Positions 1 to 6,789 of a stretch of 9,987 nt of DNA are shown here, one piece after another (position 1 is the stretch's first letter; every line of letters begins with the position of its first letter). The notes beneath the pieces were generated by a model that saw only the letters and a list, made by a program, of their open reading frames with translations, was not told where the DNA came from and did no database searches. The position numbers were made by a program, and so were the translations under genes. The DNA is from an uncultured Bacteroidales bacterium (GTDB taxonomy: Bacteria; Bacteroidota; Bacteroidia; Bacteroidales; UBA932): the NCBI GenBank assembly GCA_934725285.1, contig CAKVBK010000064.1, positions 1 through 9,987 on the forward strand. Direction: 5' to 3'.

Positions 1-5
1 CCAAT

Positions 6-76
6 GGTGCTTTGGCCGAGCGGTTAGGCACAGGTCTGCAAAACCTGCTACAGCGGTTCGATTCCGCTAGGCACCT
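6..76 (+). tRNA. tRNA-Cys (anticodon GCA)
   Basis: The sequence folds into a complete cloverleaf. The acceptor stem 6-12 pairs with 69-75, with one G-U pair. The D arm uses GCC 15-17 with GGC 27-29. The anticodon stem 31-35 pairs perfectly with 43-47 around the loop CTGCAAA, placing anticodon GCA at 38-40. The T stem 52-56 pairs with 64-68 around a TTCGATT loop. The discriminator base at 76 is T, the identity base expected for tRNA-Cys. CCA is not encoded, because the bases after 76 are CAC. Only five bases precede the gene, so its promoter lies outside the window or it is part of a longer tRNA transcript. Confidence 0.96.
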
Positions 77-81
77 CACAA

Positions 82-115
82 AAACCTCTGGCAAATTGTC
101 AGAGGTTTATTGTAT
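82..115 (+). terminator. Probable intrinsic terminator after tRNA-Cys
   Basis: A perfect 9-bp stem (AAACCTCTG at 82-90 with CAGAGGTTT at 100-108) encloses a 9-nt loop. It starts six bases past the tRNA and is followed by the T-rich run TTTATTGTATT. The T tract is interrupted, so termination strength is uncertain, but position and symmetry fit a tRNA terminator. Confidence 0.7.
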
Positions 116-244
116 TGTCTCGTGATGAGCGCCGCACGTGGCACGAAACCGCCATATTATCAAGAGAAACAGCGATTTTCTTGCACACGGTCAAGCTTCA
201 GAAGATTAGCCATAAGACTCATTTTCAATAACATAAACGCCACG

Positions 245-796
245 TCATTCGGTGATGCTGATGACGGAGATGTCCCAGGCAGATGTCTTCTCGGAAATAT
301 TATCGTCCGCATTGATGTTGACCGGCTTGGACTGAAGGTAGAATTTGCGGACGGCAAGAGTACCATGACGGCGGTTGGAATATTCAGTGGCATCAGACTC
401 GGAGAAGATCCGGACGGGCATATTCAATGACGCACAGGGAATAAGCATATCCGCGAGTGCGCAGGAAGCGTCCGCCTTGATTGAGGATTCATCCCCGGTC
501 ACGGTGAATTTACAGGTGCCGAAAGGAATGACCGGCTTTCTGCTGCCGCTTTCCTTGAATATTACTGTCAATGAATATTCCCCTGTCTCATTCAGGTCAT
601 GGTCAAAAGATTTGTTTTCAAATCTGTCGCAACGGAAAGAGACACTTTTCCCTTCGGGAGATTACAGTATGACAGTCACATCCAAATCCGCGCCTGTGGT
701 GTTGGAGCAATTGATTGCCATCCTTTGGGCGAACATTTCAGTTCCACGAAGTCCTACAGAAACAATAAGCAGGAGGCAAATGACATATTTCTTCAT
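245..796 (-). pseudogene. Small exported protein of unknown function, interrupted by an in-frame TAA
   Basis: Reading from ATG at 796, the frame encodes a Sec-type signal peptide (MKKYVICLLLIVSVGL, ending near MFAQ at about residue 24). About 20 mature residues follow (RMAINCSNTTGADLDVTVIL), then TAA at 664-662 as codon 45. The same frame continues without further interruption for 138 residues to TGA at 247-245. The downstream part is rich in alternating hydrophobic and polar residues and has four cysteines (motifs FRCDRF, GTCKF, SCALAD, IPCASL), with one more cysteine before the stop, so the intact product would be a beta-rich exported protein of about 183 residues. I do not recognise the family. 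Because the frame stays open and protein-like on both sides, a single nonsense change is the simplest reading, with sequencing error the main alternative. A separate downstream protein starting at TTG 571 is less likely because the protein-like sequence begins well before it. It has its own upstream -7-like box. Confidence 0.6.
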
Positions 797-817
797 AGCA
801 CAATAATTTAAACGTTA

Positions 818-825
818 CAAATATA
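818..825 (-). promoter_or_regulatory. Bacteroidota -7 box (TATATTTG) upstream of the exported-protein gene
   Basis: On the minus strand TATATTTG matches the TAnnTTTG consensus and ends about 22 bases before the ATG at 796, giving a short leader. No clear -33 TTTG element is seen at the usual spacing, so this is a motif-only call. A weaker relative, TATCTTTT, lies at 868-861. Confidence 0.45.
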
Positions 826-923
826 ATAATAATTCCAAGACTATTAGATCCGGGAAGTATAAAAGATAATCTGTAACTACACTTCCTCGCTATGAAGAGG
901 GGTCGCCGGCGTACAGAATGTGG

Positions 924-2120
924 CTACTCCACGTAGAGGAGCAATCCCTTCAGATACTCACCTTCAGGATGGTAGATGTTCACAGCATGGTCGGCCGGCT
1001 GGTTGAGACGGTCGAGGATCCTCACACTGCGGCCTGTCTGAGCCGCGGCCGAGAACACTGCCAATGCAAAAGCCTCCTTGTCAACAACCTGCGAGCAGCT
1101 GAAAGTGAACACCAAACCACCGGGAGCGACCTTGGAGATAGCCGCGGCGTTCAGGCGCTGATAGGCGCGGAGAGCGTTGTTCAGAGCTCCTCTGTGCTTG
1201 GCGAAAGCAGGAGGGTCAACGATCATCAAGTCGTACTTGTCTTCAGGAACGTTGCGGAGAAACTCAATGGCATCCGCACAGTAGCCAGTGTGCTGAGAAG
1301 GCTTGAAGCCGTTCAACGACACATTCCTTTCCACCATGTCAATGGCTCTGCGGGAGCTGTCAACGGAATCGACATGAACCGCTCCCGCACCGAGGGCATA
1401 CACGGAGAAGCCACCTGTGTAGCAAAAGAGGTTCAAGACATTTCGTCCTCTTGAATATTTTCCCACAAGGGCCCGGTTTTCCCTTTGGTCAAGGAAAAAG
1501 CCCGTTTTCTGGCCTTCGGTCCAGTTGACGAAGAACTTGTGTCCGTTCTCAAGAACGATCTGCTCGTCATCCGAGAAGTTTTCAGAACGGTAAAGGTAGC
1601 CGTCAACGAGATCAAGGCCGGCCTTGAACGGAGCGGTGCCGGAACTCTTGTCATAAACGGCCTTTAAGGACGGGCCATAGACGGATTTCAAGGCCTCGCA
1701 AATGGCACCTTTCGCACGGAACATTCCGACAGAGTGGGCCTGCATGACGCAGACGCCGTCGTAATAGTCTATGATCAAGCCAGGGAGACCGTCTCCTTCA
1801 CCGTGGACCAGACGGTAGCAATCGGTCGTCTCCGAGCCGGCCAAGCCGGCGGCGACACGTACACGGAGGGCCCTGGCGATCATATTCTTCCAGAAGCCAG
1901 GAGAAAGGACATCCTCCCCCGCGAAACTCAGGACACGGACAGCGATCGAACCCACCTGGTAGTGCCCGTAAGCCAGGAACTCTCCGGCCTGAGAGAACAC
2001 ACCGACTATGTCTCCTTCGGCCGGTTCCCCCACAATCTGGGCGATCGCACCCGAAAAAACCCACGGATGGAATCTCAAAAGAGAATCCTCTCTACCTTTC
2101 TTTAATATTATCTTTGTCAT
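924..2120 (-). CDS. rlmI: Class I rRNA large-subunit methyltransferase, RlmI type (23S rRNA m5C)
   Basis: The 398-residue protein matches the RlmI family in length (E. coli RlmI is 396) and architecture: an N-terminal PUA RNA-binding domain (about residues 1-75), a linker domain, and a C-terminal Rossmann SAM-dependent methyltransferase domain. Visible motifs are EGQKTGFFLDQRENR (202-216), the SAM-binding loop LNLFCYTGGFSVYALGAGA (229-247), DPPAF (302-306) and FTFSCS (338-343), whose Cys342 corresponds to the catalytic-cysteine motif of RNA m5C methyltransferases. In E. coli, RlmI methylates C1962 of 23S rRNA using S-adenosylmethionine; the same role is inferred here, although the exact target base in this phylum cannot be read from the sequence. 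ATG at 2120 is chosen because the PUA domain begins at once (MTKIILKKGRE). The gene overlaps the upstream exonuclease by 29 bp, which suggests co-transcription and coupled translation. Confidence 0.9.
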   Translation of the reverse strand: MTKIILKKGREDSLLRFHPWVFSGAIAQIVGEPAEGDIVGVFSQAGEFLAYGHYQVGSIAVRVLSFAGEDVLSPGFWKNMIARALRVRVAAGLAGSETTDCYRLVHGEGDGLPGLIIDYYDGVCVMQAHSVGMFRAKGAICEALKSVYGPSLKAVYDKSSGTAPFKAGLDLVDGYLYRSENFSDDEQIVLENGHKFFVNWTEGQKTGFFLDQRENRALVGKYSRGRNVLNLFCYTGGFSVYALGAGAVHVDSVDSSRRAIDMVERNVSLNGFKPSQHTGYCADAIEFLRNVPEDKYDLMIVDPPAFAKHRGALNNALRAYQRLNAAAISKVAPGGLVFTFSCSQVVDKEAFALAVFSAAAQTGRSVRILDRLNQPADHAVNIYHPEGEYLKGLLLYVE

Positions 2121-2763
2121 TTTCAGTGTGTTGTTTTGGTGGATTAGGAAGCATCTGCTCCGGAGTCAAAGGATTCTTCTCCGACGACATCAATTTATAG
2201 TACATCTCACGGCATATCCATGCGTCCGTGGCGGCGTAAGCCTGCTGGGAATCAGAAAGGGCATCAGCCTCCCAGTTGGAAAGCTGCTGGGTCTTGGAGA
2301 TGCGGACACCAAGGATGATCGCCGCCATCTTCTTGACGCTCTTGTCCTTTATGCCATATTCCCAGACCATTTTCTGTAGATCCACGAAAGACTTCGGCTC
2401 AAAATCGTGATGCTTCTTCAGGCCGCGGACATCATCCGTCACTGCCGCGCCGACTTTAATTATCTCTTTGCTCGCAAGAATCCTGCGCAATGACTTAGGG
2501 ATGCCGCCCATCAGTTTCACCCGGAACAGGAAAGCTCTCTCCTTGCCGGAAAGCTGCAACAGAGAGACCCCGTAGTGAGGCTGGTTCGCCGAAAAACAAG
2601 GCCGGGACTCCGTGTCAAAACCAATCACCTTCTGCCGACGGAGGTAACTTATGGCTTTGAGAAATTCAAAGCCTTGGTTCTCAATAACCTTGATCTTGCC
2701 TGGGAAGCTCGAAGGCTCCAGTTGTTCTATTTCCTCCGGACTAATGCTGATTCTGTACGACAT
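2092..2763 (-). CDS. 3'-5' exonuclease, DEDDy family (WRN exonuclease-like)
   Basis: The 223-residue protein carries the three exonuclease motifs of the DnaQ-like DEDDy class: Exo I FDTESRP with D50 and E52, Exo II VGAAVTDDVRGLK with D110/D111, and Exo III QQAYAATDAW with Y176 and D180. These acidic residues normally bind two metal ions for hydrolysis of DNA or RNA 3' ends. There is no helicase, polymerase or HRDC domain, so it is a stand-alone exonuclease; the substrate is unknown. The C-terminal tail after about residue 192 is charged and proline-rich and probably disordered. The frame is open back to 2871, but the ATG at 2763 is preferred because the added residues look like a translation of the overlapping lipoprotein gene and the domain starts at MSYRISISPEE. 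It overlaps the lipoprotein gene by 23 bp and rlmI by 29 bp, so it is the middle gene of an operon. Confidence 0.85.
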   Translation of the reverse strand: MSYRISISPEEIEQLEPSSFPGKIKVIENQGFEFLKAISYLRRQKVIGFDTESRPCFSANQPHYGVSLLQLSGKERAFLFRVKLMGGIPKSLRRILASKEIIKVGAAVTDDVRGLKKHHDFEPKSFVDLQKMVWEYGIKDKSVKKMAAIILGVRISKTQQLSNWEADALSDSQQAYAATDAWICREMYYKLMSSEKNPLTPEQMLPNPPKQHTENDKDNIKER

Positions 2764-3520
2764 GGGAACAATAAGTGTTTGGAGCGATAACCCCGACGGT
2801 GTCTGGATACGAAGCCGGGACAAGACTGTCAACGAATGGAAGGACGGAGACCTTGGAATCCAAGGAATCACGCAGAGCCATAAAGAGCAGTGCGGAAGGA
2901 TAAGAAATATTGTGTGTGAACGCGTCCAGCTCCCTCATCTTGCGGAAGCAAGCTTCAGAGAATGAAAATGTTGTGTCCGATGAATATATCACCGGAACAT
3001 CGCATCCGATCCTTTCAAAAAGATCACACACATCGCTCCCGCCATATTCAGAAAGAACGGGGCAGCAGACGAGGAGAATCTTGCATCGGGTAGGAAGTTG
3101 AAGCGCGGCAAGAGCGTCCTTCACCGTCAGCTCCCGTAAAGATGTCTGACCGTCTTTCGATGCAGACAAGCTCTCGTAGGCTGTGTCAGCGAAATTCAGT
3201 ACAGAGACTATCGTCTCACCGGCAAAGTCAGGAAGCCCGTCACTGACCTTCCTTGCGTCAATGTTGTCGAAATCATCACAATTCATCATCTTTTCACTGA
3301 GACGCAGACACCCTGACGGATCACCGACCAGAACAATCGCCCCGGACGGCTTGCCGTTGCTTTCAGCCAACGTTCGCAGCCGTGACAAAGAATCCGTCAA
3401 AAGGGAATTGACGTAGGCTATTGTCTTATAGCCATTCTCCACCCGTCTTGAGCAGCTTGAAACCAAAACAATGGATTGGATCAACAATATTACCGCAAAA
3501 AATCTCTTCACTGTCATCAA
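2741..3520 (-). CDS. Predicted lipoprotein, cysteine-rich, function unknown
   Basis: The protein has 259 residues from the ATG at 3520, or 258 from the second Met at 3517. It begins with a basic stretch and hydrophobic core (KRFFAVILLIQSIVLV) ending in the lipobox LVSSC, so Cys23 should be lipidated and the protein anchored in an envelope membrane. The mature part has nine further cysteines (71, 81, 146, 152, 153, 165, 173, 191, 251), unusual for an envelope protein of this size. Short beta strands such as AIVLVGDP (61-68), ETIVSVLNF (102-110), KILLVCCPV (147-155) and VPVIYSS (175-181) alternate with predicted helices, suggesting an alpha/beta fold reminiscent of a periplasmic-binding or racemase-like protein. 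I recognise no family signature or catalytic motif. It is the first gene of the lipoprotein-exonuclease-rlmI cluster, with a possible promoter at 3669-3662. Confidence 0.75.
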   Translation of the reverse strand: MMTVKRFFAVILLIQSIVLVSSCSRRVENGYKTIAYVNSLLTDSLSRLRTLAESNGKPSGAIVLVGDPSGCLRLSEKMMNCDDFDNIDARKVSDGLPDFAGETIVSVLNFADTAYESLSASKDGQTSLRELTVKDALAALQLPTRCKILLVCCPVLSEYGGSDVCDLFERIGCDVPVIYSSDTTFSFSEACFRKMRELDAFTHNISYPSALLFMALRDSLDSKVSVLPFVDSLVPASYPDTVGVIAPNTYCSHVVQNQH

Positions 3521-3661
3521 ATAATTTCCGGAGCACGGCGCATGCCGGCCGGACCACTCTTAAGTTCACGAAACTCTTGAAATTGTCCTAATTGTATGTC
3601 CGCCAGAAGATTTTTCCTTCTCTAAAACATTACAGACACATTAAAAAACAACTTCAGACTG

Positions 3662-3669
3662 CAAAGGTA
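3662..3669 (-). promoter_or_regulatory. Bacteroidota -7 box (TACCTTTG) for the leftward lipoprotein operon
   Basis: TACCTTTG on the minus strand fits TAnnTTTG and would start transcription near 3655, leaving a leader of about 135 bases before the lipoprotein ATG. No good -33 element is visible; the region where it would lie overlaps the opposing rightward box. Confidence 0.5.
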
Positions 3670-3682
3670 AAAAAATCTTCAC

Positions 3683-3690
3683 TATCTTTG
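3683..3690 (+). promoter_or_regulatory. Bacteroidota -7 box (TATCTTTG) for the aminotransferase-glycerate kinase operon
   Basis: TATCTTTG matches TAnnTTTG and would place the transcription start near 3697, about 25 bases before the ATG at 3722. This also argues against the in-frame ATG at 3698, which would lie at or next to the transcript's 5' end. A -33 TTTG is not evident. Confidence 0.6.
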
Positions 3691-3721
3691 AAGACAGTTG
3701 TGTATAAAACTCCTTGACAAG

Positions 3722-4918
3722 ATGGTTAAAATCTCAAAAAAATCAAGCCAGATGCCGGCTTCTGCGATCAGGAAACTCGTGCCTTTCGCAGACGCGGCCC
3801 AAAACGACGGCATCAAAGTCTATCACCTCAATGTCGGCGCGCCTGACATCAAATCCCCGGAATGCGCCCTTGAGGCGGTGCGACGCAACACTCTCGACCA
3901 CGTTTCCTACACCAATTCGGCCGGCCTGCCGGAGCTGCGCAAGGGGCTTGCCGAGAAGTATTACAGAGGCATCGGCATAGATGTCTCAATCCCGGAGATC
4001 ATCGTCACTGTGGCCGGAAGCGAGGCTGTCAACCTTGCGCTGCAGATAGCATGCGATGAAGGCGACGAGCTCATCGTTATAGAGCCATTCTACACAAACT
4101 ACAACACATTCTGCTTTGAGAACGGGATTATTCTCAAAGCCGTCCACACCGACATTGAAAGCGGATTCAAAGTCCCGCCGGTCGAAGAGTTCGAAAAACT
4201 CGTGACTCCGCGCACGAAAGCTATCCTCGTCAGCAACCCCGGAAACCCGACCGGAACCCTCTACAGCAAAGAGGACATGCTCGCGCTCGGAGAGGTTGCC
4301 AGGAAACACGGACTGTTCCTGATCTCAGACGAAGTCTACAGAGAGTTCTGCTACACGGACGAGCCTCACTTCTCAGCTATGAATATTCCCGACCTTGCGG
4401 ACAATATCATCCTCGTTGACTCTGTCTCAAAGCGTTACAACCTCTGCGGATGCCGCATCGGCTGCATCGTCTCACATAACAAGGAGGTGATGGAAGCGGC
4501 TATGAAATATGCCCAATCCCGTCTCTGCCCGCCGGTTTACGGACAGATCGCCTCGATCGGGGCGCTTGACACCCCGCAATCCTATTTCACGGAAGTGAGA
4601 AATGAATATATCGCCAGACGTGACTATGCGGTCTCCCGTCTCAATGCCATGGAAGGGGTATATTCCCCTACCCCGATGGGTGCGTTCTACACAATAGCCC
4701 GCATTCCGGTGGACGATGCCGAGAAGTTCGCCAAGTGGATGCTGACAGATTTCAGGCTTGACGGCCAGACCACGATGGTGACACCGGCGAGATCCTTCTA
4801 CAAAACTCCCGGCTTCGGGACTGACCAGATCCGGTTGGCATACGTGCTGGGGATTCCGGAACTCGAAAAAGCGTTTGACGCGCTTGAGGCGGGACTCAGG
4901 GAATACCACCACAGATAA
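3722..4918 (+). CDS. PLP-dependent aminotransferase, fold type I, class I/II (aspartate aminotransferase-like)
   Basis: The 398-residue protein shows the hallmarks of class I/II aminotransferases: substrate-side LNVGAPDI (36-43), the phosphate-cup region VAGSEAVN (97-104), NPGNPTG (172-178) with N175, SDEVYREF (202-209) with D203 and Y206 contacting the cofactor, the Schiff-base lysine K237 in VDSVSKRYNLCGCRIG (232-247), and R371 in DQIRLAY, the arginine that normally binds the substrate alpha-carboxylate. It should transfer an amino group from an amino acid to a 2-oxo acid in the cytosol. The amino-acid specificity cannot be told from sequence. The start at 3722 is preferred over 3698 because of the promoter position and because MVKISKKSSQMPASAIRKL matches the usual N-terminal extent. 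It overlaps the glycerate kinase start by one base, indicating coupled translation. Confidence 0.9.
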   Translation: MVKISKKSSQMPASAIRKLVPFADAAQNDGIKVYHLNVGAPDIKSPECALEAVRRNTLDHVSYTNSAGLPELRKGLAEKYYRGIGIDVSIPEIIVTVAGSEAVNLALQIACDEGDELIVIEPFYTNYNTFCFENGIILKAVHTDIESGFKVPPVEEFEKLVTPRTKAILVSNPGNPTGTLYSKEDMLALGEVARKHGLFLISDEVYREFCYTDEPHFSAMNIPDLADNIILVDSVSKRYNLCGCRIGCIVSHNKEVMEAAMKYAQSRLCPPVYGQIASIGALDTPQSYFTEVRNEYIARRDYAVSRLNAMEGVYSPTPMGAFYTIARIPVDDAEKFAKWMLTDFRLDGQTTMVTPARSFYKTPGFGTDQIRLAYVLGIPELEKAFDALEAGLREYHHR

Positions 4919-5982
4919 TGAAAGCGCTCATCGCCATAGATTCGTTCAAGGGATGCATGACCTCGGCGCAGGCCGGGAAGGCAGCCTTGGATGCATTCCG
5001 CAAAGGAGACGCGGAGGTCATTCCGGTCTCGGATGGCGGTGAGGGTTTCTCGACTATTCTCACGGAAAGGCTGGGCGGAACGTTCAGGACAGTGGCTTGC
5101 CACGATCCGCTCGGCAGACCTATCAAAGCCGGATACGGCATTGCAAACAACAGCAGAACCGCCATCATAGAAACCGCGGCTGCAAGCGGGCTTGGGCTCC
5201 TCTGCAAAGAGGAACTTAATCCCCTCATCACAACCTCCTACGGGACAGGCGAATTAATCTCGGACGCTCTTGAATATGGCTGTGAAGAGATTTGGCTCGG
5301 CCTTGGCGGCAGCGCCACATGCGATGGCGGGACAGGGCTGCTTCAGGCGTTGGGTTGCAAGTCATTGGAATCATGCAAGATAACCGGATTCTATGACGTC
5401 TCCGTACCGTTCTGCGGTCCGGACGGCGCTGCAAGGATGTTCGCACCGCAGAAAGGTGCTACACCAAAGATGGTGGAAGAACTCGACTCTCGGCTGTCAA
5501 GGCTCTGTGAGGTTTATTCCGCGCTCTCGGGAAAAGATGTCCTGAATATTCCCGGCTCAGGCGCGGCAGGGGGAATCGGTGGAGCGCTCGGCGGGATACT
5601 CGGGGCAACAATGGTCCAAGGAATCAGCAAGGTTCTGGACATTTCCGGGCTTGACCGCAAACTGGAGTTCTGCGACCTTGTCATCACCGGAGAGGGGCGG
5701 GCCGACACGCAGACCCTCAAAGGCAAAGTGCCTGTCGGGGTTCTTGAATATGTCAGGGCGCATTCTGTCAAGGGGAATCGCCCCAAAGTCATTCTTGTCG
5801 CAGGACAGGTCTCCGAACGTCAGCGACTTCTGGAGGCAGGCTTCGATGATGTTCTACAAATCACTCCGGAGGGAATGCCCCTGTCCGAAGCTCTGAATCC
5901 AGCCACGGCATCGGCCAACATCACCAAAGCGATACTGTCCTATCTTCAAAGAAGTCATGCGGGGGCAAAAGACCGCATTTAG
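4918..5982 (+). CDS. glxK: Glycerate kinase (glycerate 2-kinase, GlxK/GarK family)
   Basis: The 354-residue protein carries the signatures of the GlxK/GarK glycerate kinase family: IDSFKGCMTS (7-16), VSDGGEGF (37-44), GLGGSATCDGGTG (128-140), FAPQKGATP (175-183), IPGSGAAGGIGGALGG (211-226) and ITGEGRADTQT (256-266). The family phosphorylates D-glycerate with ATP; GlxK/GarK members give 2-phosphoglycerate, feeding lower glycolysis. It is slightly shorter than the roughly 375 residues usual for the family. The shortening appears to be between the GLGGSATCDGG motif and the DV-x-x-P-x-x-GP motif (160-168), where KSLESCKITGFY is compact and the common NPL reads VPF. The ATG overlaps the aminotransferase stop in TAATG. 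The last seven codons (AGAKDRI) and the TAG lie inside the first unit of a tandem repeat, so the C-terminal tail was probably shaped by the repeat. Confidence 0.92.
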   Translation: MKALIAIDSFKGCMTSAQAGKAALDAFRKGDAEVIPVSDGGEGFSTILTERLGGTFRTVACHDPLGRPIKAGYGIANNSRTAIIETAAASGLGLLCKEELNPLITTSYGTGELISDALEYGCEEIWLGLGGSATCDGGTGLLQALGCKSLESCKITGFYDVSVPFCGPDGAARMFAPQKGATPKMVEELDSRLSRLCEVYSALSGKDVLNIPGSGAAGGIGGALGGILGATMVQGISKVLDISGLDRKLEFCDLVITGEGRADTQTLKGKVPVGVLEYVRAHSVKGNRPKVILVAGQVSERQRLLEAGFDDVLQITPEGMPLSEALNPATASANITKAILSYLQRSHAGAKDRI

Positions 5983-6089
5983 CACCCGCAAGGCCTGCCA
6001 AAACAGGTTTCGGGGGCAAAAAATGGCTATCGCACCCGTAAGGCCTGCAAAGACAAGCTTCGGGGGCAAAACAGTCCCCTACGCACCCG
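5960..6089. repeat. Tandem repeat of about 50 bp, 2.6 copies, between convergent gene ends
   Basis: Copies begin at 5960, 6011 and 6061 (periods 51 and 50). Each unit has an invariant CGGGGGCAAAA, a variable 10-11 base segment, an invariant GCACCCG and, in the first two copies, a semi-conserved 22-base segment containing AAGGCCTGC. The third copy ends after GCACCCG. CGGGGGC can pair with GCACCCG with one mismatch, so each unit could form a hairpin whose loop is the variable segment, and AGGCCT is a palindrome. The first copy includes the last codons and stop of glxK; the third includes the last codons and stop of the opposing hydrolase. The array fills nearly all of the 96-bp space between the stops and may act as a structured 3' end or bidirectional terminator; that role is inference. 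No T tract of intrinsic-terminator type follows on the plus strand. Confidence 0.85.
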
Positions 6090-6738
6090 AGGGACATATT
6101 TCTAAAACCTCGCGGATTTTGGGGATCAGGAGCGAGATGACATATTCATACTCCATGAAGTGGGTGCCGTCGTAGATTGTCCATGTGCCGTCGCCGAAAT
6201 ATTTCCTCCACGTTCGGATTGAGACCACACCGCTGCGGCGGTAATGGTCGCGGGTACCGAAAAAGGCATGGAAATAATCATTGCCCCCATTGCACGGAGC
6301 ATTTTGCATCGCCTCGGCATAGACTTCCCTCCATTTTCTCAAAGGGTTGTAGGTGAAATGAAGTTTCTGTCTGTCTCCCGGCTTCGGACGGTAAATCCTG
6401 TCGAACAATGCCGTCACACCGGGAATCAGAGTCAGCCATGCCAAAGCCACGAAATATCTTGGAGCGTTCAGCGACGGGGAAACGAACAGATGTGGATAGC
6501 CTTTCAGGGCGATGGCGTGCGTGGCGCCCATGCTCTCCCCTATCACAAGGTCCGGCCGGACTTCCTCCGCCCAAGCGGACAGTTGATTGTGAGCGACCTC
6601 CGGATCAAAGTCATACGTTCTGATCACGACCTCGAAATCTGGACCAAGATTATCCTTCAGAATGGACGGGATGCGGCTGTCACCGCCCCCGCCCATTCCG
6701 TGGACATAAAGTATAACGTGTTTACGCGATTCAGTCAT
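6079..6738 (-). CDS. Small alpha/beta hydrolase (YqiA-like esterase superfamily)
   Basis: The 219-residue cytosolic protein has a complete-looking alpha/beta hydrolase triad. The oxyanion region is VILYVHGMGGGGDS (8-21), the nucleophile elbow GESMG (67-71) with Ser69, the likely acid Asp164 in FFGTRDHYR, and the likely base His193 in YDGTHFMEYEY. The pattern of a short protein with an early HG motif, the elbow near residue 69 and GTRDH then THF near the C-terminus resembles the YqiA/UPF0227 group of predicted esterases. The substrate is unknown. It is the last gene of the rubrerythrin operon, 51 bp after pssA. Its final codons (CPSGA) and TAG come from the third unit of the tandem repeat shared with the convergent glxK gene. 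Confidence 0.78.
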   Translation of the reverse strand: MTESRKHVILYVHGMGGGGDSRIPSILKDNLGPDFEVVIRTYDFDPEVAHNQLSAWAEEVRPDLVIGESMGATHAIALKGYPHLFVSPSLNAPRYFVALAWLTLIPGVTALFDRIYRPKPGDRQKLHFTYNPLRKWREVYAEAMQNAPCNGGNDYFHAFFGTRDHYRRSGVVSIRTWRKYFGDGTWTIYDGTHFMEYEYVISLLIPKIREVLEICPSGA

Positions 6739-6789
6739 AACTCAAATGAGAAACTGCCCGTGCAGATCATAAAAGCTTCCGGAATTCGG

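Noticed and set aside
662..664. Recoding of TAA as a sense codon
   Set aside because: TAA ends the aminotransferase, peptidase and rubrerythrin genes here, and no recoding element or reassigned-code signature is visible.
375..806. Plus-strand open frame of 143 residues opposite the broken exported-protein gene
   Set aside because: The minus strand has a signal peptide, a well-placed -7 box and protein-like sequence on both sides of the TAA. The plus frame begins without any signal and lacks motifs. It is the main alternative if the minus-strand gene were shown not to be real.
830..923. Terminator or riboswitch between rlmI and the broken exported-protein gene
   Set aside because: Only short or imperfect pairings (such as CCTC with GAGG, or GAAGTGTA with TATACTTC across a 16-base loop) are present, with no T tract.
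918..1454. Plus-strand open frame of 178 residues
   Set aside because: It is antisense to the methyltransferase domain of rlmI, where the SAM-binding and DPPAF motifs confirm the minus strand.
2764..2871. Longer N-terminus for the exonuclease starting at 2871
   Set aside because: The extra 36 residues overlap the lipoprotein coding sequence and look like an out-of-frame translation of it; the family-like sequence starts at the ATG at 2763.
5960..6089. CRISPR array, because conserved blocks alternate with variable segments
   Set aside because: The variable segments are only 10-11 bases, the repeats are imperfect and partly inside coding sequence, and no cas genes are present.
5957..6175. Plus-strand reading frame of 72 residues containing repeated RGQK-type motifs
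   Set aside because: It is the translation of the non-coding tandem repeat, overlaps the ends of glxK and the hydrolase, and gives no protein-like sequence beyond the repeats.
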